Below, piece by piece: positions 8,364 through 16,327 of a stretch of 64,000 nucleotides of DNA. A program made the position numbers and the translations under genes. The stretch is from positions 4,316,501-4,380,500 of the forward strand of contig CP001622.1 of assembly GCA_000023185.1 (NCBI GenBank). Reading direction: 5' to 3'. The number at the start of each line of letters is the position of its first letter. Positions within the stretch are counted from its first letter, which is position 1. The notes beneath the pieces are model-generated. The model did no database searches, had not been told where the DNA came from, and saw only the letters and a program-made list of their open reading frames with translations. This DNA is from Rhizobium leguminosarum bv. trifolii WSM1325 (GTDB lineage: Bacteria > Pseudomonadota > Alphaproteobacteria > Rhizobiales > Rhizobiaceae).

Positions 8364-8393
8364 AAAGAGGCCAGGCCGGCAACAGGCCTGGCC
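8364..8393 (-). terminator. Rho-independent terminator after phoA
   Basis: A perfect nine-base stem (GGCCAGGCC / GGCCTGGCC, seven-base loop) is followed on the minus strand by TCTTTTA, 12 bases past the phoA stop. Incomplete termination here would carry phosphate-controlled transcription into the DUF3299-ABC operon. Confidence 0.75.
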
Positions 8394-8404
8394 GGATCCG
8401 CAGA

Positions 8405-10159
8405 TCAGTTCGTCTGCTCGGCGCCGAGAGCGAAGGTGTCGGCGAGCACGCGATAGACGTCGCTCTGTTCCATGTAACCATGGAAGCCTTCGGCGCCCGG
8501 CCCAGCCGATTGCAGAACGACGTCATCGACGGCGTGGACGCCACTATCGCCGCTCTTCGGAATATTGCCCTGAACGAAGACCGCGCCGGGAACATCCTTA
8601 TACTGCTCGTTGGCGACATATTCCTTCTTTTCGTTCTGGACAGCCGGAACGAACGGACCACCGAGCTTCGGACGGAAGGTCTCGTAGTGATCGGGGCCAT
8701 TGTTGGCACTCAGGAACAGGCGGCGGCTGACGTCGACCTTATCGGGATAACCGTCGCCGTTTTCGTCCTTGTAGTTCGGGAAGCCGGCTTCGGCATAGGT
8801 CCCGACCTTTTCGCGCATGTCCGTGCCCGGCTTTTCATCATCGACAGTACCGATGATGGATACGCCGTGCGTATGGTCGCCGGTGACGACGATCAGCGTC
8901 TCCGGATGGGCCTTCTGGAATTCGCGGGCAACGCCGATGGCCTGGTCGAATTCGATGGTTTCGTAGACGGCACGATCCCAATCGAGCGGATGGGACATTT
9001 TGTCGATCGAGGAGCCTTCGACCATCAAGAAGAAGCCATCAGGATTCTTCGAGAGGCGGTCGAGCGCAACCTTGGTCATGGCGACGAGGCCCGGCTGGTT
9101 CGGGAACTTGTCGACGGTGCCCTTCTTCAGGAACTCGCGATCAAGCGTGACGTCCATATTGCCGGTGTGGAAGAGACCGAGGAGATTGCCTTCAGCCGAT
9201 GCATTGGCTGCGAGCTCGTTCTTGTCGGTGGCAAGCTTATAGCCGGCATCCTGAAACTGCTTGATGTAGTCCTGATTGTCCTTGCGCTTGGAACCGGCGA
9301 CTTCCTTGCCGAGGAAATAGGCCGAGCCGCCGCCAAGGAGGACTTCCGGCTTGACGTCAAGCAGCATGCCGACGACGTCGGCCTTGTCGTTGCGGTTGCG
9401 GGTGTGAGCAACGACCGCAGCCGGCGTGGCGTCTTCGACCTCGGCCGTTGCAACGATACCGATCGACTTCTTGGTCAGGCGGCGAACGGCTTCTGCGAAG
9501 GTTTCAACACGCGGATCATCGAGGGAGGCCGGCGTACGGTCCGCGTAAACGCCGATCGCGTTGACGGCCGTCTTGTGACCCGTCATGTAGGCCGACATGG
9601 TGTTGGCTGAGTCCGTATCGACGGCATTCGTCGCCGACGTGCCGATAAAAGCCATACGCTCGAGATCGTCCATATTCAGGCGGCCATTCGCCTTACCTTC
9701 GGTCATGCCCTTGGACATGATGCGGGCAGCGGTGCGATGCGCAACGGAAAGCCCGTCACCCAGCAGGAAGATGATGTTCTTGGCCTTCGGCTGGGCGGCT
9801 GTTTCGTAAACTTTCCAGGTGACGGACTTCGTTTCGTCGCCGGCAGCGACTTCGATCTTGTAGTCGCCCGGAGCCGAAATCTTCAGGCCGCGCAGCAGGA
9901 TAGCGGAGCCGAGAGCCTTGTCGTCCTTGCCCTTTTCCAGTTCGACGAACTGCGCCTCGCCCCCAAGCACGGTCTTGTAGTCCTGGCCGTTGACCGTGAT
10001 CTTCACGTCTTCGGGCTTGACCTGCTTGTTGAGCTCGACCTTGAAATCGAACGGTGAACCGGCAAGGATCGTCGCGCGATCAAGCGGATAGACCGTCGTC
10101 GCCTGAGCAGCGCCCGCAAGGATGGTGGTAGCCGCAAAGGCGGCAAGAAGCGTACGCAT
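8405..10159 (-). CDS. phoA: Periplasmic alkaline phosphatase
   Basis: A 584-residue alkaline phosphatase that frees phosphate from organic esters in the periplasm. A signal peptide (about 1-20, ending AQA) is followed by an added beta-rich domain of about 100 residues, then the catalytic fold. LLGDGLS (first metal aspartate, D135), DTDSANT with nucleophile S184, VEGSSIDKMSH, VVTGDHTHG and the late DSGVHAVDD histidine form the two-zinc/one-magnesium centre. It is longer than E. coli PhoA mainly because of the N-terminal domain and a long insert before the last metal ligand. A PHO box 58 bases upstream indicates PhoB control under phosphate limitation. A GGGGG Shine-Dalgarno precedes ATG 10159. 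Confidence 0.93.
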   Translation of the reverse strand: MRTLLAAFAATTILAGAAQATTVYPLDRATILAGSPFDFKVELNKQVKPEDVKITVNGQDYKTVLGGEAQFVELEKGKDDKALGSAILLRGLKISAPGDYKIEVAAGDETKSVTWKVYETAAQPKAKNIIFLLGDGLSVAHRTAARIMSKGMTEGKANGRLNMDDLERMAFIGTSATNAVDTDSANTMSAYMTGHKTAVNAIGVYADRTPASLDDPRVETFAEAVRRLTKKSIGIVATAEVEDATPAAVVAHTRNRNDKADVVGMLLDVKPEVLLGGGSAYFLGKEVAGSKRKDNQDYIKQFQDAGYKLATDKNELAANASAEGNLLGLFHTGNMDVTLDREFLKKGTVDKFPNQPGLVAMTKVALDRLSKNPDGFFLMVEGSSIDKMSHPLDWDRAVYETIEFDQAIGVAREFQKAHPETLIVVTGDHTHGVSIIGTVDDEKPGTDMREKVGTYAEAGFPNYKDENGDGYPDKVDVSRRLFLSANNGPDHYETFRPKLGGPFVPAVQNEKKEYVANEQYKDVPGAVFVQGNIPKSGDSGVHAVDDVVLQSAGPGAEGFHGYMEQSDVYRVLADTFALGAEQTN

Positions 10160-10216
10160 GGAAAACCCCCGTTTTCGTTGCAGACATTAACAACCGGGTC
10201 GGGATACCTCCCGAGG

Positions 10217-10234
10217 ATGACAGCGGCATGACAA
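10217..10234 (-). promoter_or_regulatory. PHO box upstream of phoA
   Basis: On the minus strand TTGTCAT-GCCG-CTGTCAT: two seven-base PhoB half-sites separated by four bases. The second is an exact match and the first has one mismatch to CTGTCAT. It is 58 bases before the phoA start codon, as expected for a PhoB activation site replacing the -35 element. Confidence 0.85.
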
Positions 10235-10338
10235 AACGTCGCAGCATTGCGGCGCTGCTTTCGCCTGCCGGCTCAAAGCGCAAAAACCTTGACTCCTGTG
10301 GAAAACCTTCTAAGAGCAACTTCGGAAAAGGAATCTCC

Positions 10339-10458
10339 ATGGTTCGCGACGAACACGCCATTGCCGAATGCAATGACCGGGCACGAGTTGCCGGGGTGGA
10401 CATTGCCGTTCCGGTTTCTGCCAAAACCAAGGCCAAAACGACGACGAAAACCGTCTGA
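10339..10458 (+). CDS. Candidate small protein, 39 residues
   Basis: An ATG at 10339, preceded by GGAA about six bases upstream, opens a 39-codon frame with a lysine- and threonine-rich C-terminus (KTKAKTTTK). It can be extended upstream to an ATG at 10228 (76 residues), but that extension would overlap the PHO box. A TTGACT element at 10289 with TCTAAG about 18 bases on could be its promoter. No homology is recognised. It lies 111 bases before asd. It may be a small basic protein or chance; the 410 bp between phoA and asd otherwise holds only the PHO box and presumed promoters. Confidence 0.35.
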   Translation: MVRDEHAIAECNDRARVAGVDIAVPVSAKTKAKTTTKTV

Positions 10459-10569
10459 CGTCTCTGGCCTGCCGCTCTCTCCCCGGCTCGGCTGGGGACA
10501 GGAAGACGCGATTAATCGCGCCTTTCCCCTCACCGGACAAGAGGAGCGAAGAGAAAGAGAGCTTGAGAA

Positions 10570-11604
10570 ATGGGTTTCAAAGTAGCAGTTGCAGGAGCGA
10601 CCGGAAATGTTGGCCGGGAGATGCTCAATATCCTCTCCGAGCGAGGCTTCCCCGCCGATGAGGTCGTGGCACTCGCCTCCTCGCGTTCGCAGGGCACCGA
10701 GGTTTCCTACGGTGACCGGACGCTGAAGGTCTCCAATCTGGAGAATTACGATTTCTCCGATACCGACATCTGCCTGATGTCGGCCGGCGGCGAGGTCTCC
10801 AAGAAGTTCTCGCCGAAGATCGGCCAGCAGGGCTGCATCGTCATCGACAATTCCTCGGCTTGGCGCTACGACGCCGACGTGCCGCTGATCGTGCCGGAAG
10901 TGAACCCGGATGCGATCAGCCAGTTCACCAAGCGCAACATCATCGCCAATCCGAATTGCTCGACCGCCCAGCTGGTGGTGGCGCTGAAGCCGTTGCACGA
11001 CTTCGCCAAGATCAAGCGCGTCGTCATCTCGACCTACCAGTCGGTTTCCGGCGCCGGCAAAGACGGCATGGACGAGCTGTTCAACCAGACGCGCGCCGTC
11101 TTCGTCGCCGATCCGATCGAGAACAAGAAGTTCACCAAGCGTATTGCCTTTAATGTCATCCCGCACATCGACGTCTTCATGGAGGACGGCTACACCAAGG
11201 AAGAGTGGAAGGTGCTGGCCGAGACGAAGAAGATGCTCGACCCGAAGATCAAGGTGACCTGCACCGCGGTGCGCGTGCCGGTTTTCATCGGTCATTCGGA
11301 ATCGGTCAACATCGAATTCGAAAACGAGATCACCGCCGACCAGGCCCGCGACATCCTGCGCGATGCACCGGGCTGCCTCGTCATCGACAAGCGCGAGGAT
11401 GGCGGCTACATCACGCCATATGAATCCGCCGGCGAGGATGCGACCTACATCTCGCGCATCCGCGAGGATGCGACGGTCGAAAACGGCCTCAACATCTGGG
11501 TAGTTTCCGACAATCTGCGCAAGGGCGCTGCGTTGAACGCCATCCAGATCGCCGAGCTGCTCGTCAATCGTGGTCTCGTCAAGCCGCGCAAGCAGGCTGC
11601 CTGA
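10570..11604 (+). CDS. asd: Aspartate-semialdehyde dehydrogenase
   Basis: Asd, 344 residues, reduces aspartyl phosphate to aspartate semialdehyde with NADPH, the branch point to lysine/diaminopimelate, threonine and methionine. The NADP-binding N-terminus reads VAGATGNVGREML, the catalytic cysteine is in NPNCSTAQLV, and the substrate region around SGAGKDG and the late histidine GHSESVNIE are present. Length is normal. A purine-rich stretch (GAGAAAGAGAG) upstream of ATG 10570 acts as the ribosome site. It appears monocistronic, closed by a terminator 26 bases after the stop. Confidence 0.97.
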   Translation: MGFKVAVAGATGNVGREMLNILSERGFPADEVVALASSRSQGTEVSYGDRTLKVSNLENYDFSDTDICLMSAGGEVSKKFSPKIGQQGCIVIDNSSAWRYDADVPLIVPEVNPDAISQFTKRNIIANPNCSTAQLVVALKPLHDFAKIKRVVISTYQSVSGAGKDGMDELFNQTRAVFVADPIENKKFTKRIAFNVIPHIDVFMEDGYTKEEWKVLAETKKMLDPKIKVTCTAVRVPVFIGHSESVNIEFENEITADQARDILRDAPGCLVIDKREDGGYITPYESAGEDATYISRIREDATVENGLNIWVVSDNLRKGAALNAIQIAELLVNRGLVKPRKQAA

Positions 11605-11629
11605 TACCATTTGTAAACCATAATATGCT

Positions 11630-11662
11630 AAAGCCCTGCTGATGATGAAGGCAGGGCTTTTT
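11630..11662 (+). terminator. Rho-independent terminator after asd
   Basis: AAAGCCCTGC / GCAGGGCTTT with an eleven-base loop, ending in a run of five T. Confidence 0.88.
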
Positions 11663-11881
11663 GCCGAATTGTGGACGCTTCTGTCCATAAGCGCTGGCTG
11701 AAAAAGGTGATCGTGACAAGATCGCCTTCGGCTGGCATTCTGCCCGGCATCAAGCCAAAGCATGCCGTCCAAAACCGTGCAGCGGTTCGGGACAGCGACA
11801 TGAACAGAATGAAGACTTTGAGCGCGTCGCATGGCCTCGATCGGCCGCGGCGCGCTTCAGCAGACCGGAGCGGGGTTTCTC

Positions 11882-12703
11882 ATGCGCATGACAACATTTT
11901 TTCTGGCGGCGTTTACGGCGGCGGGCGTCCTCCACGCGTTGCCGGCAGCGGCCCAGGGCGCTCAATGCGGCAATAATAGCAGCGGTTTCGGTGCATGGGT
12001 CGCCGACTTCAAGCAGGAAGCGGCGGCAAACGGCGTCAGCCGCTCGGTCCTCGACCGCGCCTTCGCCAACGTCAATTACAACAGACCGACGATCGCCGCC
12101 GACCGCGGCCAGAAGAGCTTCAAGCTCTCCTTCGACGCTTTTATGCAGAAGCGCGGCGGTGCCACGGTCATCTCCCGCGGCCGCAGCATGAAGGCAGCCA
12201 ATAAGGCGCTTTTTGCCTCGATCGAGCGCCGTTTCGGCGTTCCGGCCGGCCCGCTGGTTGCCATCTGGGGCATGGAGACCGGTTTCGGCAGCTATATGGG
12301 CAACCAGCATACGCTATCGGCTGTTTCGACCCTTGCCTATGACTGCCGTCGCTCGGACTATTTCACCGACCAGCTCTATGCAGCACTCCAGCTCGTCTCC
12401 GAGGGTTATCTGAGCCCACAGGCCAAGGGCGCTGCCCATGGTGAAATCGGCCAGACGCAGTTTCTGCCGCGTAATGTCGTGCGCTTCGGCGCCGACGGCG
12501 ACGGCGACGGCCGCGTCGACATGGTCGGTTCCCGCGCCGATGCACTGGCCTCAACGGCGAATTTCCTCAAGGGCCACGGCTGGCGCGCCGGCGCCGGCTA
12601 TCAGCCGGGAGAGCCGAATTTCGTCGCCATCCAGGGCTGGAACGCCGCCAGCGTCTACCAGCAGGCGATCGCCTATATCGGTCAGCAGATCGACGGCAAA
12701 TAA
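11882..12703 (+). CDS. Lytic murein transglycosylase, MltB family
   Basis: A 273-residue periplasmic enzyme that cleaves peptidoglycan glycan strands with 1,6-anhydro product formation. A clear Sec signal (MRMTTFFLAAFTAAG, cleavage near AAAQ) precedes the family-3 SLT fold. The catalytic glutamate is in IWGMETGFGSYMGN and the second family motif is GEIGQTQFLP. The loop DGDGDGRVD resembles the calcium-binding EF-hand of MltB. The ATG at 11882 is chosen over an upstream frame extension because it gives the signal peptide and has GGAGCGGGG ahead. The unusually long 277 bp gap from asd holds only the asd terminator and a weak inverted repeat. Confidence 0.88.
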   Translation: MRMTTFFLAAFTAAGVLHALPAAAQGAQCGNNSSGFGAWVADFKQEAAANGVSRSVLDRAFANVNYNRPTIAADRGQKSFKLSFDAFMQKRGGATVISRGRSMKAANKALFASIERRFGVPAGPLVAIWGMETGFGSYMGNQHTLSAVSTLAYDCRRSDYFTDQLYAALQLVSEGYLSPQAKGAAHGEIGQTQFLPRNVVRFGADGDGDGRVDMVGSRADALASTANFLKGHGWRAGAGYQPGEPNFVAIQGWNAASVYQQAIAYIGQQIDGK

Positions 12704-12721
12704 GCTCGACTGAATACGCCA

Positions 12722-12751
12722 AAACGCCGCTGCGATATGCGGCGTTTTTCA
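12722..12751. terminator. Bidirectional terminator between transglycosylase and GGDEF genes
   Basis: The stem AACGCCGC / GCGGCGTT has an A-rich 5' side and a T5 3' side, between the convergent gene ends. Confidence 0.85.
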
Positions 12752-14368
12752 TATGCGGGAATCAAAGCCACCGCCCGACACCGCCTTGCGTCGCTCCTCC
12801 TGGGCCGGGGCCGGCAGGGTCGGTCCCGAGACGACGCAGTTGCGGCCGGAGGCCTTGGCGGCGTAAAGCGCCAGGTCGGCGCGTTTGACCAGATCCTCGA
12901 AGTTCCGGTTGGTGGCTTCATTTGCCCGTCCGGCGCATCCGAAACTTGCCGTCACCTTGAGAACATCGCCGCTCGGCAGGGGGATTTCCGCCGCCTCGAT
13001 CGCCAGCCGCACACGCTCGGCAACGATTGCAGCATCGTCAGGCGTCGAATCCGGCAGAAGCGCCAGGAACTCCTCGCCGCCATGGCGCACCAGCAGATCG
13101 AAGGAACGAAAATTCTTACGCGCGACGCCCGCGACATGCCGGAGCACAGCATCGCCGGCGTCATGCCCGTGAACGTCGTTGATCTTCTTGAAATGATCGA
13201 GGTCGAAGAGCACGACGGAAATCCAGCGTGATCCGTGCTCGGCCTGTGTGAGAAGTGCGGATGCGGCGACCTCGAAGCCGCGCCTGTTGTAAAGCCCGGT
13301 CAGAAGATCGGTCTGGGCGGCGCTGCGCAGCTCGCCGACCAGCGTCTCCCGATCCTGGGTCAGTCGGTCGATCAGGCGAAGGCCCTTTGCCGCCAGCAGC
13401 AGCACCAATGTGGCGAGAATCAGCAGGCCGGCACACAGCGCCAGGATCCGCGTCAGGTGTATGTGCGAGCGCGTCGACAGGTTTTCGCCGGTCTCGTGAA
13501 TATCCTGTGCGGCCTCGATCATCCTCTGCTGCAGGAAGCTCATGCGCTCGCTCTGCGCGGCGGCCCAGACGTCATGCACCGCGCGTGTCGGCCGCGCTCC
13601 GGCGAGAATGGCATCGGTGATCGCATTCGCCTTTACCTGGCTGGCGCTGCCAAGATAAGCGACGATGTTGCGCACGACCGGCGCGGAGGAATGGAAAACC
13701 ATGTGATCCATGCCCTCGCCGAGCATGACCTTGCCCTGCACGAAGAGCTCGACCGGCAATCTGGCGGAAACCCCCTGGTTGAGATAACGGGTGCCGATCC
13801 CGGTGATCAGCCTTTCGCCGTAATAGGTCAGCAGGATGCCCATCAGCTGGTTGGATTTCTCAAGCAGCACCGGATCGCTGATCAGCGGTGAAAGCGCATC
13901 GACGACGGCAAGCTGCTTGAGAGCCGCATACCAGTAAATGGAACCGGGATCGCTGCCGGCATAACGGCCCTGGTCGACGGCGCTGCGCGCCGCGACGATA
14001 CGGCTGTAGGCAAGGCTGAGAATCGATAATTCGCCGACGAGCCCCTCGTCGAGCGCCTCGCGGGAGGGCAGGCTGGCATAAAAAGCGCGGCGTTCGCGAT
14101 CGAGCGTCACCCGGCTTTGCTGCATGTCGATAGCAGTCATGTCGCTGGGATCTGCGAGGTAGCGGCGGGTGGCGCCAATTTCAGTCAGAATCTCCGTGGC
14201 GGCGATCGACCCGCCACGGGCAAGCACATCGGCGAACTGCCGGTCCTTTTCGAGGTTCCAGTAATGATTGACCGAAGAACGTATGACGACGACGCCTTCA
14301 ATGAGCATGAAGACGAAGGGCAGCATGATGGCGGCCAGGATAACCTTTTTAATGGTTTCGAACTTCAT
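12749..14368 (-). CDS. Membrane-anchored diguanylate cyclase (GGDEF)
   Basis: A 539-residue sensor enzyme predicted to make cyclic di-GMP. A first transmembrane helix (about 9-29) and a second (about 305-328) bracket a periplasmic sensory region of ~270 residues with no recognised domain. A GGDEF domain follows, from about residue 350. The active-site motif is GGEEF (about 429-433) and an RSFD allosteric I-site lies five residues before it, so the enzyme should be active and product-inhibited. No EAL domain. ATG 14368 is preferred to a TTG two codons upstream. Its terminator is shared with the transglycosylase gene. Confidence 0.88.
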   Translation of the reverse strand: MKFETIKKVILAAIMLPFVFMLIEGVVVIRSSVNHYWNLEKDRQFADVLARGGSIAATEILTEIGATRRYLADPSDMTAIDMQQSRVTLDRERRAFYASLPSREALDEGLVGELSILSLAYSRIVAARSAVDQGRYAGSDPGSIYWYAALKQLAVVDALSPLISDPVLLEKSNQLMGILLTYYGERLITGIGTRYLNQGVSARLPVELFVQGKVMLGEGMDHMVFHSSAPVVRNIVAYLGSASQVKANAITDAILAGARPTRAVHDVWAAAQSERMSFLQQRMIEAAQDIHETGENLSTRSHIHLTRILALCAGLLILATLVLLLAAKGLRLIDRLTQDRETLVGELRSAAQTDLLTGLYNRRGFEVAASALLTQAEHGSRWISVVLFDLDHFKKINDVHGHDAGDAVLRHVAGVARKNFRSFDLLVRHGGEEFLALLPDSTPDDAAIVAERVRLAIEAAEIPLPSGDVLKVTASFGCAGRANEATNRNFEDLVKRADLALYAAKASGRNCVVSGPTLPAPAQEERRKAVSGGGFDSRI

Positions 14369-14464
14369 CGCCAATCGCCACGGTGATCAAAACGTCGGTC
14401 GTGCGCGACCAATTGACGGCGAGCTTAACAACAATCCTTAAAAAACTGATAAACCGGCATGTCC

Positions 14465-15106
14465 CTAGATTTCGGGACGAATGAAGTCGCGTGTCTCGGC
14501 GTCCATGACCCAGAGTTCACCAGTCGAAATGTCGAACCAGGCGCCGTGGAGATGCAGGTTTCCCGCTTCCTCGAGCGCCTTGATGTCGGGAAAGCTTCTG
14601 AGATTGTTGATCGAATTGCGGATGGAGACACGCTCCAGCGCCGTCTGCCGCTCGGCGGCCGTCATCACGTCGTTGCTCTGGATCTGCTCGGCGGCAGGTT
14701 TGACCAGCGACATCCAGCGGCCGATGAAATCGCCGGGCGACAATGGCTCGGCATTCGGATCGAGCGCTGAACGGATGCCGCCGCAGCGGCCGTGACCCAT
14801 CACGACGATATCCGAGACCTTCAGCACCTGCACGGCAAATTCGAGTGCGGCCGACGTCGAATGAAAATGGCCATCCGGCTCGTAGGGCGGGACCATGTTG
14901 GCAACGTTGCGAATGACGAAGAGCTCGCCCGGGCCGGCATCGAAGATCAGCTCCGGTGCCGCGCGAGAATCCGAACAGGCAATGACAAGCGTATGGGGAC
15001 TTTGACCATTTTCGGCAAGCTGCCGATACCTGTCGCGGGCGTCGGAATAGCGCCCGTTCATGAAGTTGCGATAGCCGTCCAGAAGAGGGTTTGGAAAACG
15101 CTGCAT
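14465..15106 (-). CDS. Beta-class carbonic anhydrase
   Basis: A 213-residue cytosolic zinc enzyme interconverting CO2 and bicarbonate. The zinc ligands C44, H105 and C108 and the D46/R48 dyad of CSDSR are all present (GHGRCGG for the second part). This is the complete beta-class active site. It is usually needed to supply bicarbonate to carboxylases at ambient CO2. It lies between the diguanylate cyclase and the pyridoxal kinase genes on the same strand, with gaps of 71 and 96 bases, so co-transcription with the kinase upstream is possible but unproven. Confidence 0.93.
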   Translation of the reverse strand: MQRFPNPLLDGYRNFMNGRYSDARDRYRQLAENGQSPHTLVIACSDSRAAPELIFDAGPGELFVIRNVANMVPPYEPDGHFHSTSAALEFAVQVLKVSDIVVMGHGRCGGIRSALDPNAEPLSPGDFIGRWMSLVKPAAEQIQSNDVMTAAERQTALERVSIRNSINNLRSFPDIKALEEAGNLHLHGAWFDISTGELWVMDAETRDFIRPEI

Positions 15107-15177
15107 GCTTCTGGATTAGCGCGCGCGGACGACAAGATCAACTGCTGCACCGCAAAATGAACATATTGGCAGATGGG

Positions 15178-16053
15178 TCACTTTTTCCGTCGCTGCGCCG
15201 GGTGCACGAGCCGGCGCATCTGCACCATGGCCATCGGCGTCGAAAGGCTGGAAGCATCGCTCGCCAGCATCAACTCGTTGCTGCCGCGCTTGACGGCCCG
15301 CGCAAGCACCTCGAAGACGCTGGCCGTGGCAAGTTGCAGCGCCTTTTCGTCCTCGAGCCCGGAAAGCAGGCGCGACAGGAAGACGGCGGCAAGTAGGTCG
15401 CCTAGACCATTCGGCGGGTTTTCGACGACACGGTGCTCGGCAAGAAGCGCGTGGCGACCGGAAAGATAAAGATTGCCGGTACCGCCTGCCATCATCGGAA
15501 CGGCTGAAGTGACGAGCATGCGCGATGGTCCGAGCGCGAGCGCCGCCTCCATGATCGTGCTGTTGTCTTCCAGCGCCGCCCCCGAAAGCCATGCGAGCTC
15601 GTACCGGTTCGGCGTCGCGAGCGAGGCAAGCGGAATAAGATGATCGCGAATGGCCTCTGCAGTCGCTTCCGGCACATAAAGGCCGCCGAGATCGCCCATG
15701 ACGGGATCGCAGACATACAGCAGCTCGGGATTGTTTTGCCGGAGCGCACCGATCAGCCGGGCGACGGAGCGCGCCTGGGCAGCATTGCCGAAATAGCCCG
15801 AAAGCACCGCCTTGACTTCGCCGATCCAGGGTGCGCGGATCAGGTCGTCGATCGCCGCGTCGAAATCCGCTTCCGCAAAAGTCAGTCGCGTCGAGCGGCC
15901 GTGGCCGGGATGCCAGGGAAGCACGATGGTCGGCATGGCCCAGACCGGATGACCGAGCGTCTCCAAAGCAAAGACGGCTGCCCGGTTTCCGACCGAGCCA
16001 CGCACAACATGGCTGGAAATGACGATGACTGCGCCCGCTGCATTTTCCGACAT
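15178..16053 (-). CDS. pdxY: Pyridoxal kinase, PdxY family
   Basis: A 291-residue ribokinase-fold enzyme that phosphorylates pyridoxal in the B6 salvage pathway. Markers are ISSHVVRGSVGNRAA at the N-terminus (substrate side), the CDPVMGD segment, TPNRYEL, and the late anion-hole/catalytic-base motif NGLGDLLAAVF, where the usual GTGD reads GLGD. ATG 16053 is chosen because the family begins at this point; the open frame extends 21 codons further upstream without homology. The gene diverges from the glutamate dehydrogenase. Confidence 0.85.
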   Translation of the reverse strand: MSENAAGAVIVISSHVVRGSVGNRAAVFALETLGHPVWAMPTIVLPWHPGHGRSTRLTFAEADFDAAIDDLIRAPWIGEVKAVLSGYFGNAAQARSVARLIGALRQNNPELLYVCDPVMGDLGGLYVPEATAEAIRDHLIPLASLATPNRYELAWLSGAALEDNSTIMEAALALGPSRMLVTSAVPMMAGGTGNLYLSGRHALLAEHRVVENPPNGLGDLLAAVFLSRLLSGLEDEKALQLATASVFEVLARAVKRGSNELMLASDASSLSTPMAMVQMRRLVHPAQRRKK

Positions 16054-16196
16054 GATACTCGATATCCGAATGACGATCGCCGTTGATGATCTTTTTGACG
16101 CCACGCTGTCAACCATTCTTCATGCGAGCATGGAAATGTGCGGCAGAACGAAAAGAACCACAGACGGGCTTCCCTTTCGAATGGCGACGAGAGCGG

Positions 16197-16273
16197 AAAA
16201 TCTCTAAAAATCTCTCGTTTCAAGCATCAAAAATCACCAAAACATCTCTTCGGACCGCTCTTTTAGAGATTTT
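16197..16273. repeat. 13-base perfect inverted repeat before the NAD-glutamate dehydrogenase gene
   Basis: AAAATCTCTAAAA at 16197-16209 is repeated exactly in inverted form (TTTTAGAGATTTT) at 16261-16273, 51 bases between. A third partial copy (AACATCTCTT) lies in the loop. The position, 55-131 bases before the start codon, suits an operator pair or a long RNA hairpin in the leader. Confidence 0.65.
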
Positions 16274-16327
16274 TTCGAGGAATCTTCTGCTAGCTTGCGA
16301 AAAATCAGACATTGAGGGAGGCGATCC

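Noticed and set aside
11671..11687. TGGAC / GTCCA inverted repeat after the asd terminator
   Set aside because: Only five-base arms; too short to distinguish from chance.
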